From Actinoplanes sp. KI2 (lineage in GTDB: Bacteria > Actinomycetota > Actinomycetes > Mycobacteriales > Micromonosporaceae), in NCBI RefSeq assembly GCF_025630775.1, contig NZ_JAOSZE010000026.1, positions 1 through 64,000 on the forward strand: a DNA stretch of 64,000 nt, written 5' to 3'. This document shows positions 56,687-64,000 of this stretch, in pieces. Both the position numbers and the translations under genes were made by a program. How positions within the stretch are numbered: the first letter of the stretch is position 1; every line of letters begins with the position of its first letter. The notes beneath the pieces were generated by a model. That model saw nothing but the letters and a program-made list of their open reading frames with translations. It was not told the DNA's origin and searched no databases.

Positions 56687-56914
56687 ATGGCGGCCGGACG
56701 CGTCACCTGGCTGGGCGGGGCGGTCTGGGCCGGCTCCTGGTACCTGATGTATCTGGAGATCACGCGCTGGCACCACGTGCGGCCCTCGCTGGCCTTCAAC
56801 TCGGACATCGCCCCGGGCGCCCGCCCGGGCGGCCCGCTGCTGCTGCTCTACGGCGTGTGCGTGGCCGCCCCGATCGTGACGATAGTCAGCGCCGTTCGGC
56901 GGCCTGGACGATGA
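56687..56914 (+). CDS. Small membrane protein, two helices
   Basis: A 75-residue protein with two hydrophobic stretches ('GGAVWAGSWYLMYLEITRW' and 'LLLLYGVCVAAPIVTIVSAV') and a short loop. It is convergent with the Pvc16-like gene and overlaps it by 29 bases. Coding support is moderate: length is small, but hydrophobicity and start context are reasonable. Function unknown. Confidence 0.45.
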   Translation: MAAGRVTWLGGAVWAGSWYLMYLEITRWHHVRPSLAFNSDIAPGARPGGPLLLLYGVCVAAPIVTIVSAVRRPGR

Positions 56915-57455
56915 CGGTCTCGGTGGGCGGCCCGGCGGCGGCGCGCAGCGCGGCGTCGACGGTGACCGTGACGACCAGGTCGAGGCCCGGTTTCAGCTGA
57001 CCGCCCAGGGCCGACCAGAAGTCCGAGTTCTCGCTGCCGTCGCCGCTGCGCAGCCGCAGGGTGGGCAGCGGACGCACCTCGGTGAAGCCGCCGCGCAGGT
57101 GGTCGGTGCTGATCACCGGGTTCAGCAGCAGGGCGTTCAGCACGTCACCGAGCAGCGAGTGCTCGTCGCGGACCTCGCTGGTCCAGGCGGTGACCAGGTA
57201 CCGGCAGTCGACCCGGGGCAGCGGGTCGCGCCGGTACCGGCGGCCGTCGGCCTCCTCGACGATCACCTCGCCGTAGTCGCGTTCGGCCAGGTTGGGGCGG
57301 ATGTCCCAGAGGTAGAGGTCGACCGTGGGCCGGGTGGACAGGGCCGCCGACCATTCGCCGTCGGGCGCGTCGAAGGCGATGTCGACGTCGCGGGCCGGCA
57401 GCGGCACCACGTCGCGCAGGAAGGCCTCGAGGGTTTCATCCAGCAGGTGCAGCAT
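56886..57455 (-). CDS. Pvc16-like (DUF4255) tail cap protein
   Basis: A 189-residue DUF4255 protein: 'LHLLDETLEAFLRDVVPLPA', 'VDLYLWDIRPNLAERDYGE' and 'DCRYLVTAWTSEVRDEHSLL'. In Photorhabdus virulence cassettes and Afp, Pvc16 caps the tube and sheath at their far end. It overlaps the AAA+ gene by 20 bases, the usual pairing. It is separated from the sheath operon by about 2.6 kb of unrelated genes. Confidence 0.92.
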   Translation of the reverse strand: MLHLLDETLEAFLRDVVPLPARDVDIAFDAPDGEWSAALSTRPTVDLYLWDIRPNLAERDYGEVIVEEADGRRYRRDPLPRVDCRYLVTAWTSEVRDEHSLLGDVLNALLLNPVISTDHLRGGFTEVRPLPTLRLRSGDGSENSDFWSALGGQLKPGLDLVVTVTVDAALRAAAGPPTETVIVQAAERR

Positions 57456-59358
57456 CGGTGGCGTCCTTGCTCACGAGGTCCCAGTAACGATCAAATTCTT
57501 TTTCCGTACGCAGGCGGCCCAGCTTCTGGAACTCCCGCTTCACGCTCAGCACCGCGTGCCGCATGGTGATCGGGCCGCCCTCCGCGGCGGCCAGGAACGC
57601 GGCTCCCAGCGCGGCGTTGCTGATCACACCACCGGTGATCTTGAACTGGCGGGCGAGGAAGTCAAGGTCGAGATCGCCGGCGACCGGCGCGGTGGACGGG
57701 AACGCCTGCCGCCAGATCAGCCGGCGTTCGGGCTCCTCGGGCGGCACGAAGTCGATCGCCACCGAGATCCGGCGGGAGAACGCGGCGTCGATGTTGCGCT
57801 GCAGGTTCGTGGCGAGAACCACCAGGCCGTCGTACGTCTCGAGCCGCTGCAACAGGTAGGCGACCTCGATGTTCGCGTACCGGTCGTGCGCGTCGCTCAC
57901 CTCGGAGCGCTTGCCGAACAGCGCGTCCGCCTCGTCGAAGAACAGCACCAGGTCACCGGCCGCGGCCGCCCCGAAGATCCGTTCGAGGTTCTTCTCGGTC
58001 TCGCCGATGTACTTGCTGACCACCGCGGACAGGTCCACCTTGTACAGGTCGAGGCCGAGCTCGCCGGCGACGACCTCGGCGGCGAGCGTCTTGCCGGTGC
58101 CGGACGGGCCGGCGAACAGGGCCACCACGCCGGTGCTCGGGGCGGTCCGGAAGCGCCACCGGCCGTAGACCGTGTCCCGCTCGCGGTGCCGGGCGGCCAG
58201 CTCGCGCAGCTGGGTGGACTCCTCGGCGGGCAGGATCAGGTCGGGCCAGCCCCGCCGCGGCCGGATCCGCACGGCCACCCCGTCGAGATGGCCTCCGGCC
58301 AGGCGGCGTACGGCCGGCGCCACGAGCCCGCCGTCGGTGTGCGCGGCCGTCGCGACCAGGCGCAGTTGCTCCCGGCTGAGGCGGTAGGCGGGGTCGGGGT
58401 CGCGGCCCATGGCACGCTGCCAGTCCTCGGGGCCGGCCGCGCCGTCGAACACGGCGATCTCGCGCCAGGGCCGGTCGGGGACGGATTCGAGGGGCTGCTC
58501 GCCCCGCGAGGAGAGGACCCAGCCGAGGTGGGTGGCGCGCTGGATGACGTCGCGGCCGGCGGCCGGCAGCGCGGCCGGCAGATCGACGACCACGGTGGAC
58601 CGGGTGATCGTCGCCTCGCGGATGACGGCCTGCCAGGCGAGGTCGGTCTCCGGCGGCGGCACGACCAGCAGCCGTTGGCCGCCGAGGGCGTGCAGGCGGC
58701 TCTCCCGGTCGCCGCCGTGCACGAGCACCAGTTCCGATTTTCCGGAAATAGTGCCCGAACGGGCGGCGGTGCCGGGCGGGAGGGCAGGGTCGGGCGAGTC
58801 GTCGCCGGCCAGGTGCCAGATCAGCCGGGCGGCGGGCTCGGCGACCTGCGTGCCCCACGGGCCGTCGCCGGTGACCCGGGCCAGGGCGGAGCGGATCAGG
58901 CCGCCGCGCGGGGCGACGGCACGAACGCCGACGTGATCGTCCTCGACGAAGATGCGGCCGAGGGTGGCCAGGGTCAGCCGGGGCAGCTGCACCGAGTCCT
59001 GGATGTAGCCGACCAGCCGCTGCCGGGCCGGCGACATCTCCACCGCCAGCAGCAGCGCCAGGACCTCGGCCTCGCCGACGGTGAGTCCCGCGTTCTCGGC
59101 GACCGTCCCGAACGGTCCACTGAGCTCGAACGCCTCGCGGGCCTCGACGACCGGCCCGGCGGCACCGGCTCGCACCGCGGCGACCCGTTCCACGCCCGGG
59201 CCGTCGAGGCCGGGCAACCCGGCGAGCAGGCGTTCCACCTCGTCGTCGGTGACGTACAGGCCGGCGAAATCTCTCGGTGGCCGGCCCTCGGCCAACCGGC
59301 AGATCAGGGCCTCGCGCTGGAGCAGCGCGTCGGCCAGCATCATCCAGGCCTCGGCCAC
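57436..59358 (-). CDS. eCIS AAA+ ATPase (Pvc15-like)
   Basis: A 640-residue protein. The C-terminal AAA domain (~390-560) has Walker A 'AGPSGTGKTLAAE' and Walker B 'LVLFFDEADALFGKRS', with 'NIDAAFSRRISVAIDF' as arginine-finger region. The N-terminal 380 residues contain a degenerate ATPase-like fold. Pvc15-type ATPases act in particle assembly or effector loading. GTG start at 59358, five bases after the LuxR-type gene's stop. It overlaps the Pvc16-like gene downstream. Confidence 0.93.
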   Translation of the reverse strand: MAEAWMMLADALLQREALICRLAEGRPPRDFAGLYVTDDEVERLLAGLPGLDGPGVERVAAVRAGAAGPVVEAREAFELSGPFGTVAENAGLTVGEAEVLALLLAVEMSPARQRLVGYIQDSVQLPRLTLATLGRIFVEDDHVGVRAVAPRGGLIRSALARVTGDGPWGTQVAEPAARLIWHLAGDDSPDPALPPGTAARSGTISGKSELVLVHGGDRESRLHALGGQRLLVVPPPETDLAWQAVIREATITRSTVVVDLPAALPAAGRDVIQRATHLGWVLSSRGEQPLESVPDRPWREIAVFDGAAGPEDWQRAMGRDPDPAYRLSREQLRLVATAAHTDGGLVAPAVRRLAGGHLDGVAVRIRPRRGWPDLILPAEESTQLRELAARHRERDTVYGRWRFRTAPSTGVVALFAGPSGTGKTLAAEVVAGELGLDLYKVDLSAVVSKYIGETEKNLERIFGAAAAGDLVLFFDEADALFGKRSEVSDAHDRYANIEVAYLLQRLETYDGLVVLATNLQRNIDAAFSRRISVAIDFVPPEEPERRLIWRQAFPSTAPVAGDLDLDFLARQFKITGGVISNAALGAAFLAAAEGGPITMRHAVLSVKREFQKLGRLRTEKEFDRYWDLVSKDATDAAPAG

Positions 59359-59362
59359 CGGG

Positions 59363-59983
59363 TCAGATCACGCCCTCGCGCGTCGCCACCGCGACGGCCT
59401 GTGCCCTGGTGCGGCAGTTCAGCTTGGTCAGCACGTCGTGCACCACGTTCTTGACCGTGCGCTCGGAGAAGCACAGGTCCTCGGCGATCCCCCGGGTGTC
59501 CATCCCGTCGGCGAGCAGCCGCAGCACCGACCGCTCCCGGGGGTTGAGCCCGGCCGGTCCGAGGTGCGAGGTCTGGGTGACGTGCAGCAGCAGGCGGGAC
59601 AGCATGTCGGCGGGCAGCGCCACGTTGCCGGCGACCACCGAGCGCAGGCTGGTGACGAGGTTTTCGGCGGTGAGCGTGCGGTGCGGCAGGATCGCGCTGA
59701 CCCCGGTGTCGACCATCTCGCGGACGGCCTGCTCGGTGACGTCGCGGACGGTGGCGACCAGCCGGGTGCCGCGGTCCTCGACCAGGCGGACGGCGCGGCG
59801 CAGGGTGGGTCCGGCGTACTCGAAGACCAGCACATCGAGATCGGCGATCACCGGCTCGGGGGACAGCACCGCGCTCTCGCCGCGCACGACGAAGTCGGCC
59901 TGCTGCAGGCAAGCCGCCATGCCACGGCGGACGATGGCATGACTGTCATCGATCCACACCGTGGCCAGTCGTGTTGAGTTCAT
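59363..59983 (-). CDS. LuxR-type regulator with altered receiver, heads eCIS AAA operon
   Basis: A 206-residue protein. The receiver keeps the acidic pair ('VWIDDSHAIVRRG'), but the phospho-acceptor position reads Glu in 'LDVLVFEYAGP', where active receivers have Asp. It therefore may be locked in an active-like state or respond to something other than phosphate. The LuxR HTH has 'LNPRERSVLRLLADGMDTRG' and 'FSERTVKNVVHDVLTKL'. Stop at 59363 is five bases from the AAA+ start, so the three genes form an operon. It is divergent from the hydrolase/Ig/Hsp70 arm and is the likely regulator of the locus. Confidence 0.88.
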   Translation of the reverse strand: MNSTRLATVWIDDSHAIVRRGMAACLQQADFVVRGESAVLSPEPVIADLDVLVFEYAGPTLRRAVRLVEDRGTRLVATVRDVTEQAVREMVDTGVSAILPHRTLTAENLVTSLRSVVAGNVALPADMLSRLLLHVTQTSHLGPAGLNPRERSVLRLLADGMDTRGIAEDLCFSERTVKNVVHDVLTKLNCRTRAQAVAVATREGVI

Positions 59984-60172
59984 GCGTTGTTCCCCCTGGT
60001 CAGTGCCCAATGAGCGGGCAACTGCCCAGACATGATGGCCCGAAAAAGTCGATCAGAACAATAGCTCGATCGGCTCTGTCGTTGATCCAACTCTGTTGCC
60101 CCTTTCGCTGCCCTTTCGCGCAACCCGGACGTCCCGTATACAGAGTGGATTACCGTGTCTACCCTCGGGGAC
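59984..60172. promoter_or_regulatory. Divergent promoter between the two eCIS arms
   Basis: A 189-base gap between the LuxR-type gene and the hydrolase gene. It contains two near-direct copies of a GCCCCTTTCGC/GCCCTTTCGCG element around 60098-60122 and a GTATACAG box at about 60136 that could be a -10 for the rightward genes. No strong palindrome was seen. Confidence 0.35.
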
Positions 60173-61861
60173 ATGCCGAGGTACTCCGCCGAACAGATCT
60201 ACGGTTTCGCCCGACGGGCGGGCTTCTCGCCCGACGAGTCGGCGACCATGACCGCGATCGCACTGGCCGAGTCGGGTGGCAACTCCAAGGCGCACAACCC
60301 GGTGGGCGAGGACTCGCGCGGCCTGTGGCAGATCAATGGAAAGGCCCACCCGGACTTCCTCACCAAGTACAACCTGTACGACCCGCTGGACAATGCGCGG
60401 GCCGCGTTCGAGATCTCCCACCGGGGCGAGGACATCTCACCCTGGACGACCACGCACGGCGGTCTCAGCTCGCGCTACGTCCGGTTCAAAGAGGAGGCTC
60501 AGGCGGCCGCGGTCGCGTACGGCGACGGTTCCGGCCGCGGCATGTGGAGCGGCACCCGCGGCTACGGCGACCACGAGCCGGCCCACGGGATGACCGAGCT
60601 GCCCGGCGCCGCGGTGCACGACGTGGCCGGCACGCCGATGGCCGACCTGGTGAGCCGGACCGCCGCGCCGGCCGGCAACAACGCCGCACTCGACACTTTC
60701 CTGCGAGTTGCCAAGGCGCAGATCGGCGACCGTTACGTGTTCGGCGCGAAAGAGGACCTCACCAATCCGAACCCGTCCGTCTTCGACTGCTCCGACTTCA
60801 CCGAATGGGCGGCCTACCAGGCCGGGACGAAGATTCCGCGCACCGCCACCGAGCAATACCTGTTCTTCAAGAAACAGGGTTTGCTGATCGACCCGGCAAA
60901 GGCCAAGGACACGCCGGGCGCGCTGCTGTTCCACTTCGACCGCGAGCCGCGCCCGGGCGACGGCCGCACCCCCGGCGCGCACGTGGCGATCAGCCTCGGC
61001 GACGGCCGGGTCGTCGAGGCGGCCAACCCGCGGGCCGGGGTCCGCGAGGCCAACGCCGGCAACCGGTTCGAGTTCGCGGCCATCATCCCCGGCATCTCGG
61101 ACGGCACCGCCACCCCGATCGACAACCCGGTGATGCAGCCGCTGTCCACGCTGGTGCCGCAGACCCCGCTGACCCAGACACTCCCGGTCCAGCCGCCGCC
61201 GGATCTCGGCGGGCCGGATTCCGACCACGACGGGCTCAGCGACGCCCTCGAGCGGCGGCTCGGCCTCGACCCGCTGCGCGCCGACACCGACGGCGACGGC
61301 CTGTCCGACGCGCAGGAGCTGGTCACGTACGGGACGGACGCCCGCAAGGCGGACTCCGACGGCGACGGGCTCAACGACGCGTTCGAGCTGGCCCAGGGCC
61401 TCGACCCGCGCTCGCCCGACTCCGACCACGACGGGCACATGGACGGCTCGCTCACCCCGCTGACCCGGGTCGACTCGGACGGTGACGGCCTCGACGACAA
61501 CCTCGAGCAGGTGCTCGGCACCAACCCGACGGCGGCCGACTCGGACAACGACGGGTTCAGCGACGCGCTCGAGTACCAGGACGGCTCGAACCCGCTCGAC
61601 GGGAACGACAACCCGCTGCTGCACCACCCGGCCGGCGCGGCGAACGGCGGCCAGCAGATGCTCGGCGCCCAGCAACAGATGTTCGGCGGCCAGCAGCAGA
61701 TCTTCGGCGGCCAGCAGCAGACCTACGGCGGGACCATCTACGGCACCGCGCAGCCGATGACCCCGGAGCCGTTCGGGACGCAGCAGGAGGACCCGCTGGG
61801 GACGCACCCCGCCGACCAGATACCGGGCGGTCAACTTACCGACCTGAGCGATCTTCACTGA
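60173..61861 (+). CDS. Lytic transglycosylase / NlpC-P60 / calcium-repeat protein of the eCIS locus
   Basis: A 562-residue protein (ATG at 60173; a GTG at 60155 is an alternative). There is no signal peptide. Residues ~1-110: lysozyme-like domain with catalytic Glu in 'IALAESGGNSKAHN' and 'DSRGLWQINGKAHP'. Residues ~180-340: an NlpC/P60-type fold with Cys in 'VFDCSDFTEWAAYQ' and His in 'GAHVAISLGDGRVVEAANP'. Residues ~350-490: five or more thrombospondin-3 calcium repeats ('DTDGDGLSDA', 'DSDGDGLNDA', 'DSDNDGFSDA'). The end is Gln/Gly-rich. Two wall-cutting domains without a secretion signal fit a protein carried or released by the injection particle; that is inference. Confidence 0.85.
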   Translation: MPRYSAEQIYGFARRAGFSPDESATMTAIALAESGGNSKAHNPVGEDSRGLWQINGKAHPDFLTKYNLYDPLDNARAAFEISHRGEDISPWTTTHGGLSSRYVRFKEEAQAAAVAYGDGSGRGMWSGTRGYGDHEPAHGMTELPGAAVHDVAGTPMADLVSRTAAPAGNNAALDTFLRVAKAQIGDRYVFGAKEDLTNPNPSVFDCSDFTEWAAYQAGTKIPRTATEQYLFFKKQGLLIDPAKAKDTPGALLFHFDREPRPGDGRTPGAHVAISLGDGRVVEAANPRAGVREANAGNRFEFAAIIPGISDGTATPIDNPVMQPLSTLVPQTPLTQTLPVQPPPDLGGPDSDHDGLSDALERRLGLDPLRADTDGDGLSDAQELVTYGTDARKADSDGDGLNDAFELAQGLDPRSPDSDHDGHMDGSLTPLTRVDSDGDGLDDNLEQVLGTNPTAADSDNDGFSDALEYQDGSNPLDGNDNPLLHHPAGAANGGQQMLGAQQQMFGGQQQIFGGQQQTYGGTIYGTAQPMTPEPFGTQQEDPLGTHPADQIPGGQLTDLSDLH

Positions 61862-61880
61862 CCGGGTTGATGCGACCATC

Positions 61881-62948
61881 GTGGACGTGGAGCTGACCCT
61901 GCCCGACGAACCGGTTGCTCTCGCGCCCGGCGTACCCACCCGCGTGCCCGTCCAGCTGCGCAACCCGTACGCGCAGCCACTCGACCTGCGGATCTACCTG
62001 GCCCGTGGCCGGGCCGCCGGGTGGGCCACGGTCGAGCCGCCGCAGCTGAGCCTGCGGCCCGGCGAGACCGCCGAGGTGGCCGTCGTGCTGACCACCCCGG
62101 CCGAGCAGCCGCCCAGCTCGTCGCTGGTGCCGTTCACCGTGCACGCCGAGGAGGCGTCGACCGGGGAGCCGGCCGGGTTCGCGACCGCCCTGCTCAAGGT
62201 GGCGCTGCCGGTTCCGGTCACCGGGTCGCTGGTCGCCCGGCGGGAGAAGCACACGTACGACCTGTGGCTGGCCAACGACACCCGGCGCGCCGCCCCGCTG
62301 CGGATCACCGCCGAGCTCGACCCGCCGTCCGGGCAGGTGCGCGTGGAGCCGGACGCGGTGCTGCTCGAGCCGGGTGCCCGGGCCACCGTCGCGGTGCGGG
62401 CCAAGCCCGGCCGCCCGGTCACCGGCCAGCCCCGCCCGTTCGCCGTCCTGATCAAGGTCAGCGACGTGTACGACACGGAACGCCCGCCGTACCTCACCGA
62501 GGTCGCCACCGGCAAGAGCAAGCCACTGGTCCGCGCGGTCGTGCTCGGCACCGTCGCGATCGTGGTGCTGGTCGCCGCCACCGCCCTGATCGCGCTGCAC
62601 ACCGGCGGGCACGGCCTGTTCACCGGGCGGCTGTTCAAGGGGCGCGACCAGGCCGCGGCCGCGCCGCAGCAGCAGCCGGTCGAGCAGGTGACCGTGACCC
62701 GCCCGTACGCGCTGATCGACGTTTTTCCGCACAGCGGCGGGCAGGCGGCGGCGCAGGCCGAGCTGACCCGGCTGACCGCCGGGGGCATGCCGGTGCGGCT
62801 GGTCGACAGCTTCGCCACCGACGTGCTGTCCGACCAGAACGGGGGGTTCTGGGTGCTGCTGCAGGACGGATTCCGCAACCAGCAGGAGGCGGCGACGTAC
62901 TGCGAACGGTGGCGGACGCTCGCGCCCAAATGCCAGGTCACGTCTTAG
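61881..62948 (+). CDS. Ig-like membrane protein with SPOR-like end, eCIS locus
   Basis: A 355-residue protein, GTG start at 61881, 19 bases after the hydrolase gene. Residues 1-200 form two Ig-like domains ('PGVPTRVPVQLRNPYAQPL', 'LRPGETAEVAVVLTTPAEQP'). A transmembrane helix follows (~213-236) after positive 'GKSKPLVR', suggesting Ig domains inside and the C-terminus outside. The last 80 residues resemble a SPOR-type fold ('GFWVLLQDGFRNQQEAATYC'). Wall-binding outside and Ig-fold docking inside would suit a membrane anchor for the particle, by analogy with the membrane-docking factor described for Streptomyces CIS. This is inference. Confidence 0.75.
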   Translation: MDVELTLPDEPVALAPGVPTRVPVQLRNPYAQPLDLRIYLARGRAAGWATVEPPQLSLRPGETAEVAVVLTTPAEQPPSSSLVPFTVHAEEASTGEPAGFATALLKVALPVPVTGSLVARREKHTYDLWLANDTRRAAPLRITAELDPPSGQVRVEPDAVLLEPGARATVAVRAKPGRPVTGQPRPFAVLIKVSDVYDTERPPYLTEVATGKSKPLVRAVVLGTVAIVVLVAATALIALHTGGHGLFTGRLFKGRDQAAAAPQQQPVEQVTVTRPYALIDVFPHSGGQAAAQAELTRLTAGGMPVRLVDSFATDVLSDQNGGFWVLLQDGFRNQQEAATYCERWRTLAPKCQVTS

Positions 62949-62957
62949 GGTCGGGGG

Positions 62958-64000
62958 ATGGCGATGCGGTACGGGTTGGGGATCGACCTCGGCACCACGC
63001 ACACCGCGGCGGCGGTGTTCGTGGACGGCCGGGTCGAGGTCGTGCGGCTGGGCAGCCGGCGCGCCGAGATCCCGTCGCTGGTCTTCGTCAAGCCGGACGG
63101 CGGACTGCTGATCGGCGAGGCCGCCGAGCGGCGCGGGCAGTCCGAGCCGGGCCGGCTGGCCCGCGAGTTCAAACGCCGGATGGGCGACCCGGTGCCGATC
63201 CTGGTCGGCGGGGCGCCGTTCTCCGCGCACGCGCTGACCGCGAAGCTGCTGCGGCACGTGCTGGACACGGTCATCCAGCAGCAGGACGGCCCGCCCGCCG
63301 CGATCACGGTGACCCACCCGGCGAACTGGGGGCCGTACAAGAAGGAGCAGCTCGACCAGGCGATCAAGCTGGCCGACGCCGGGCCGGTGCGGCTGCGCAG
63401 CGAGCCCGAGGCGGCGGCGCTGCAGCACGCGACCGCGCGGCGGATCGCGAACGGCGAGACCGTGGCCGTGTACGACCTGGGCGGCGGGACGTTCGACGTG
63501 GCCGTGCTGCGCCGCGAGGGCGACGGGTTCGTGCTGCTCGGCCAGCCCGAGGGTGTCGAGCAGCTGGGCGGGATCGACTTCGACGAGGCGGTCTTCGGGC
63601 ACGTGCTCAGCGTGCTCGGCGGCATGGCCGACGGGATGGACCCGAACGACACCGAGGCGGTGGCGTCGCTGGCCCGGCTGCGGCGCGACTGCGTGGAGGC
63701 CAAGGAGGCGCTCTCCTTCGACACCGAGACGATGATCCCGGTGGCGCTGCCCGGCCTGCACACCCGCGTACGGCTGAACCGGTCGGAGCTGGAAGGCATG
63801 ATCTCGCCGTCGCTGGACGACACGATCACCGCCACCCAGCGGGCGCTGCGCACGGGCGGGGTCGACCCCGGGCAGCTGAGCGCGTTCCTGCTGGCCGGCG
63901 GGTCGTCGCGGATCCCGCTGGTGTCGCAGTTGCTGTCGACCGAGTTCCAGCGGCCGGTGGTGGCCGACCCGCACCCGGAGCACAGCATCGCGATGGGCGC
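62958..64000 (+). CDS. Hsp70-family protein (partial, runs off the window)
   Basis: Start at the ATG at 62958; the frame is open to the end of the window (347 complete codons). Hsp70 ATPase motifs are clear: 'YGLGIDLGTTHTAAAVF' (phosphate 1), 'VYDLGGGTFDVAVL' (phosphate 2) and 'FLLAGGSSRIPLVSQL' (adenosine). It is more divergent than DnaK and probably belongs to the actinobacterial Hsp70-like group with variable C-termini. It may help particle folding, since it follows the eCIS genes with a 9-base gap. The C-terminal half is not visible. Confidence 0.88.
   Translation, partial: MAMRYGLGIDLGTTHTAAAVFVDGRVEVVRLGSRRAEIPSLVFVKPDGGLLIGEAAERRGQSEPGRLAREFKRRMGDPVPILVGGAPFSAHALTAKLLRHVLDTVIQQQDGPPAAITVTHPANWGPYKKEQLDQAIKLADAGPVRLRSEPEAAALQHATARRIANGETVAVYDLGGGTFDVAVLRREGDGFVLLGQPEGVEQLGGIDFDEAVFGHVLSVLGGMADGMDPNDTEAVASLARLRRDCVEAKEALSFDTETMIPVALPGLHTRVRLNRSELEGMISPSLDDTITATQRALRTGGVDPGQLSAFLLAGGSSRIPLVSQLLSTEFQRPVVADPHPEHSIAMG

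Noticed and set aside
42211..64000. Reading the injection locus as a prophage
   Set aside because: There are no capsid, terminase, portal, integrase or lysis genes, and DUF4157, DUF4255 and Pvc15-like genes mark an eCIS.
1..64000. tRNA, rRNA, insertion sequences or integrase genes
   Set aside because: None was recognised by eye; no transposase-like frame or terminal inverted repeat pair was found. A dedicated search could still detect a tRNA.

Overview
This window is very GC-rich, with long GC-biased reading frames and frequent GTG starts. It carries a RamB-type glyoxylate-shunt regulator, ECF41 sigma factor, NarL-type two-component systems and a cytoplasmic-type contractile injection locus. 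All of this points to an actinomycete, most likely Micromonosporaceae (Actinoplanes or a relative). The genus is inferred from gene content, not from a marker gene.

Layout. 0-7 kb: a double GNAT acetyltransferase, a MacB/FtsX-type ABC exporter, and a divergent NarL-family sensor kinase/regulator pair. 7-12.4 kb: a GNAT enzyme, a DUF305-like lipoprotein, a secreted AA10 lytic polysaccharide monooxygenase, an FBP/FusB-like zinc protein, and a LysR regulator behind a YeiH-type exporter that has a repeat-rich insertion. 12.4-20 kb: a second two-component system divergent from a DUF4386 membrane protein, then aceA-aceB divergent from a RamB/ScfR-type regulator. 20-33.8 kb: small enzymes (enoyl-CoA hydratase, mannitol-type dehydrogenase, PAP2 phosphatase, PI-PLC, GGDEF protein), an ECF41 sigma/flavoprotein operon, a ClpC-like degenerate ATPase and a beta-lactamase-like lipid-anchored or membrane-anchored protein. 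33.8-36.2 kb: a nitronate monooxygenase-like enzyme, a small membrane protein and acylphosphatase.

36.3-42.2 kb is a compact RiPP locus of the azol(in)e (TOMM/LAP) class: a YcaO cyclodehydratase, an E1-like zinc protein, an E1-like/SagB fusion, a second SagB-like oxidoreductase, a precursor peptide, and an M50 membrane protease with an N-terminal PqqD-like domain. The precursor has a Cys-free 40-residue leader followed by a 71-residue core made of 21 X-Gly-Cys triplets (X = Ser, Tyr or His). This is the most striking system here. The predicted product is a very long polythiazole peptide in which Cys-Ser steps could become thiazole-oxazole pairs.

42.2-64 kb is an extracellular-type contractile injection system (eCIS): sheath, two tube proteins, VgrG-like hub/spike, PAAR tip, gp25, gpJ-like and gpI-like baseplate proteins, LysM protein, HExxH 'eCIS core' protein, Pvc16-like cap protein and AAA+ ATPase. 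A divergent arm codes for a lytic transglycosylase/NlpC-P60/calcium-repeat protein, an Ig-like membrane protein and an Hsp70-like protein that runs off the end. Six apparently unrelated small genes split the cap/AAA module from the sheath module, and I see no obvious tape-measure gene.

A recurring theme is minisatellite-like DNA. Short tandem repeats sit at gene ends, in loops between domains and in intergenic gaps across the window, and several are in frame and extend proteins. Two separate two-component loci share an ACATCGGCCG inverted-repeat motif in their divergent promoters.
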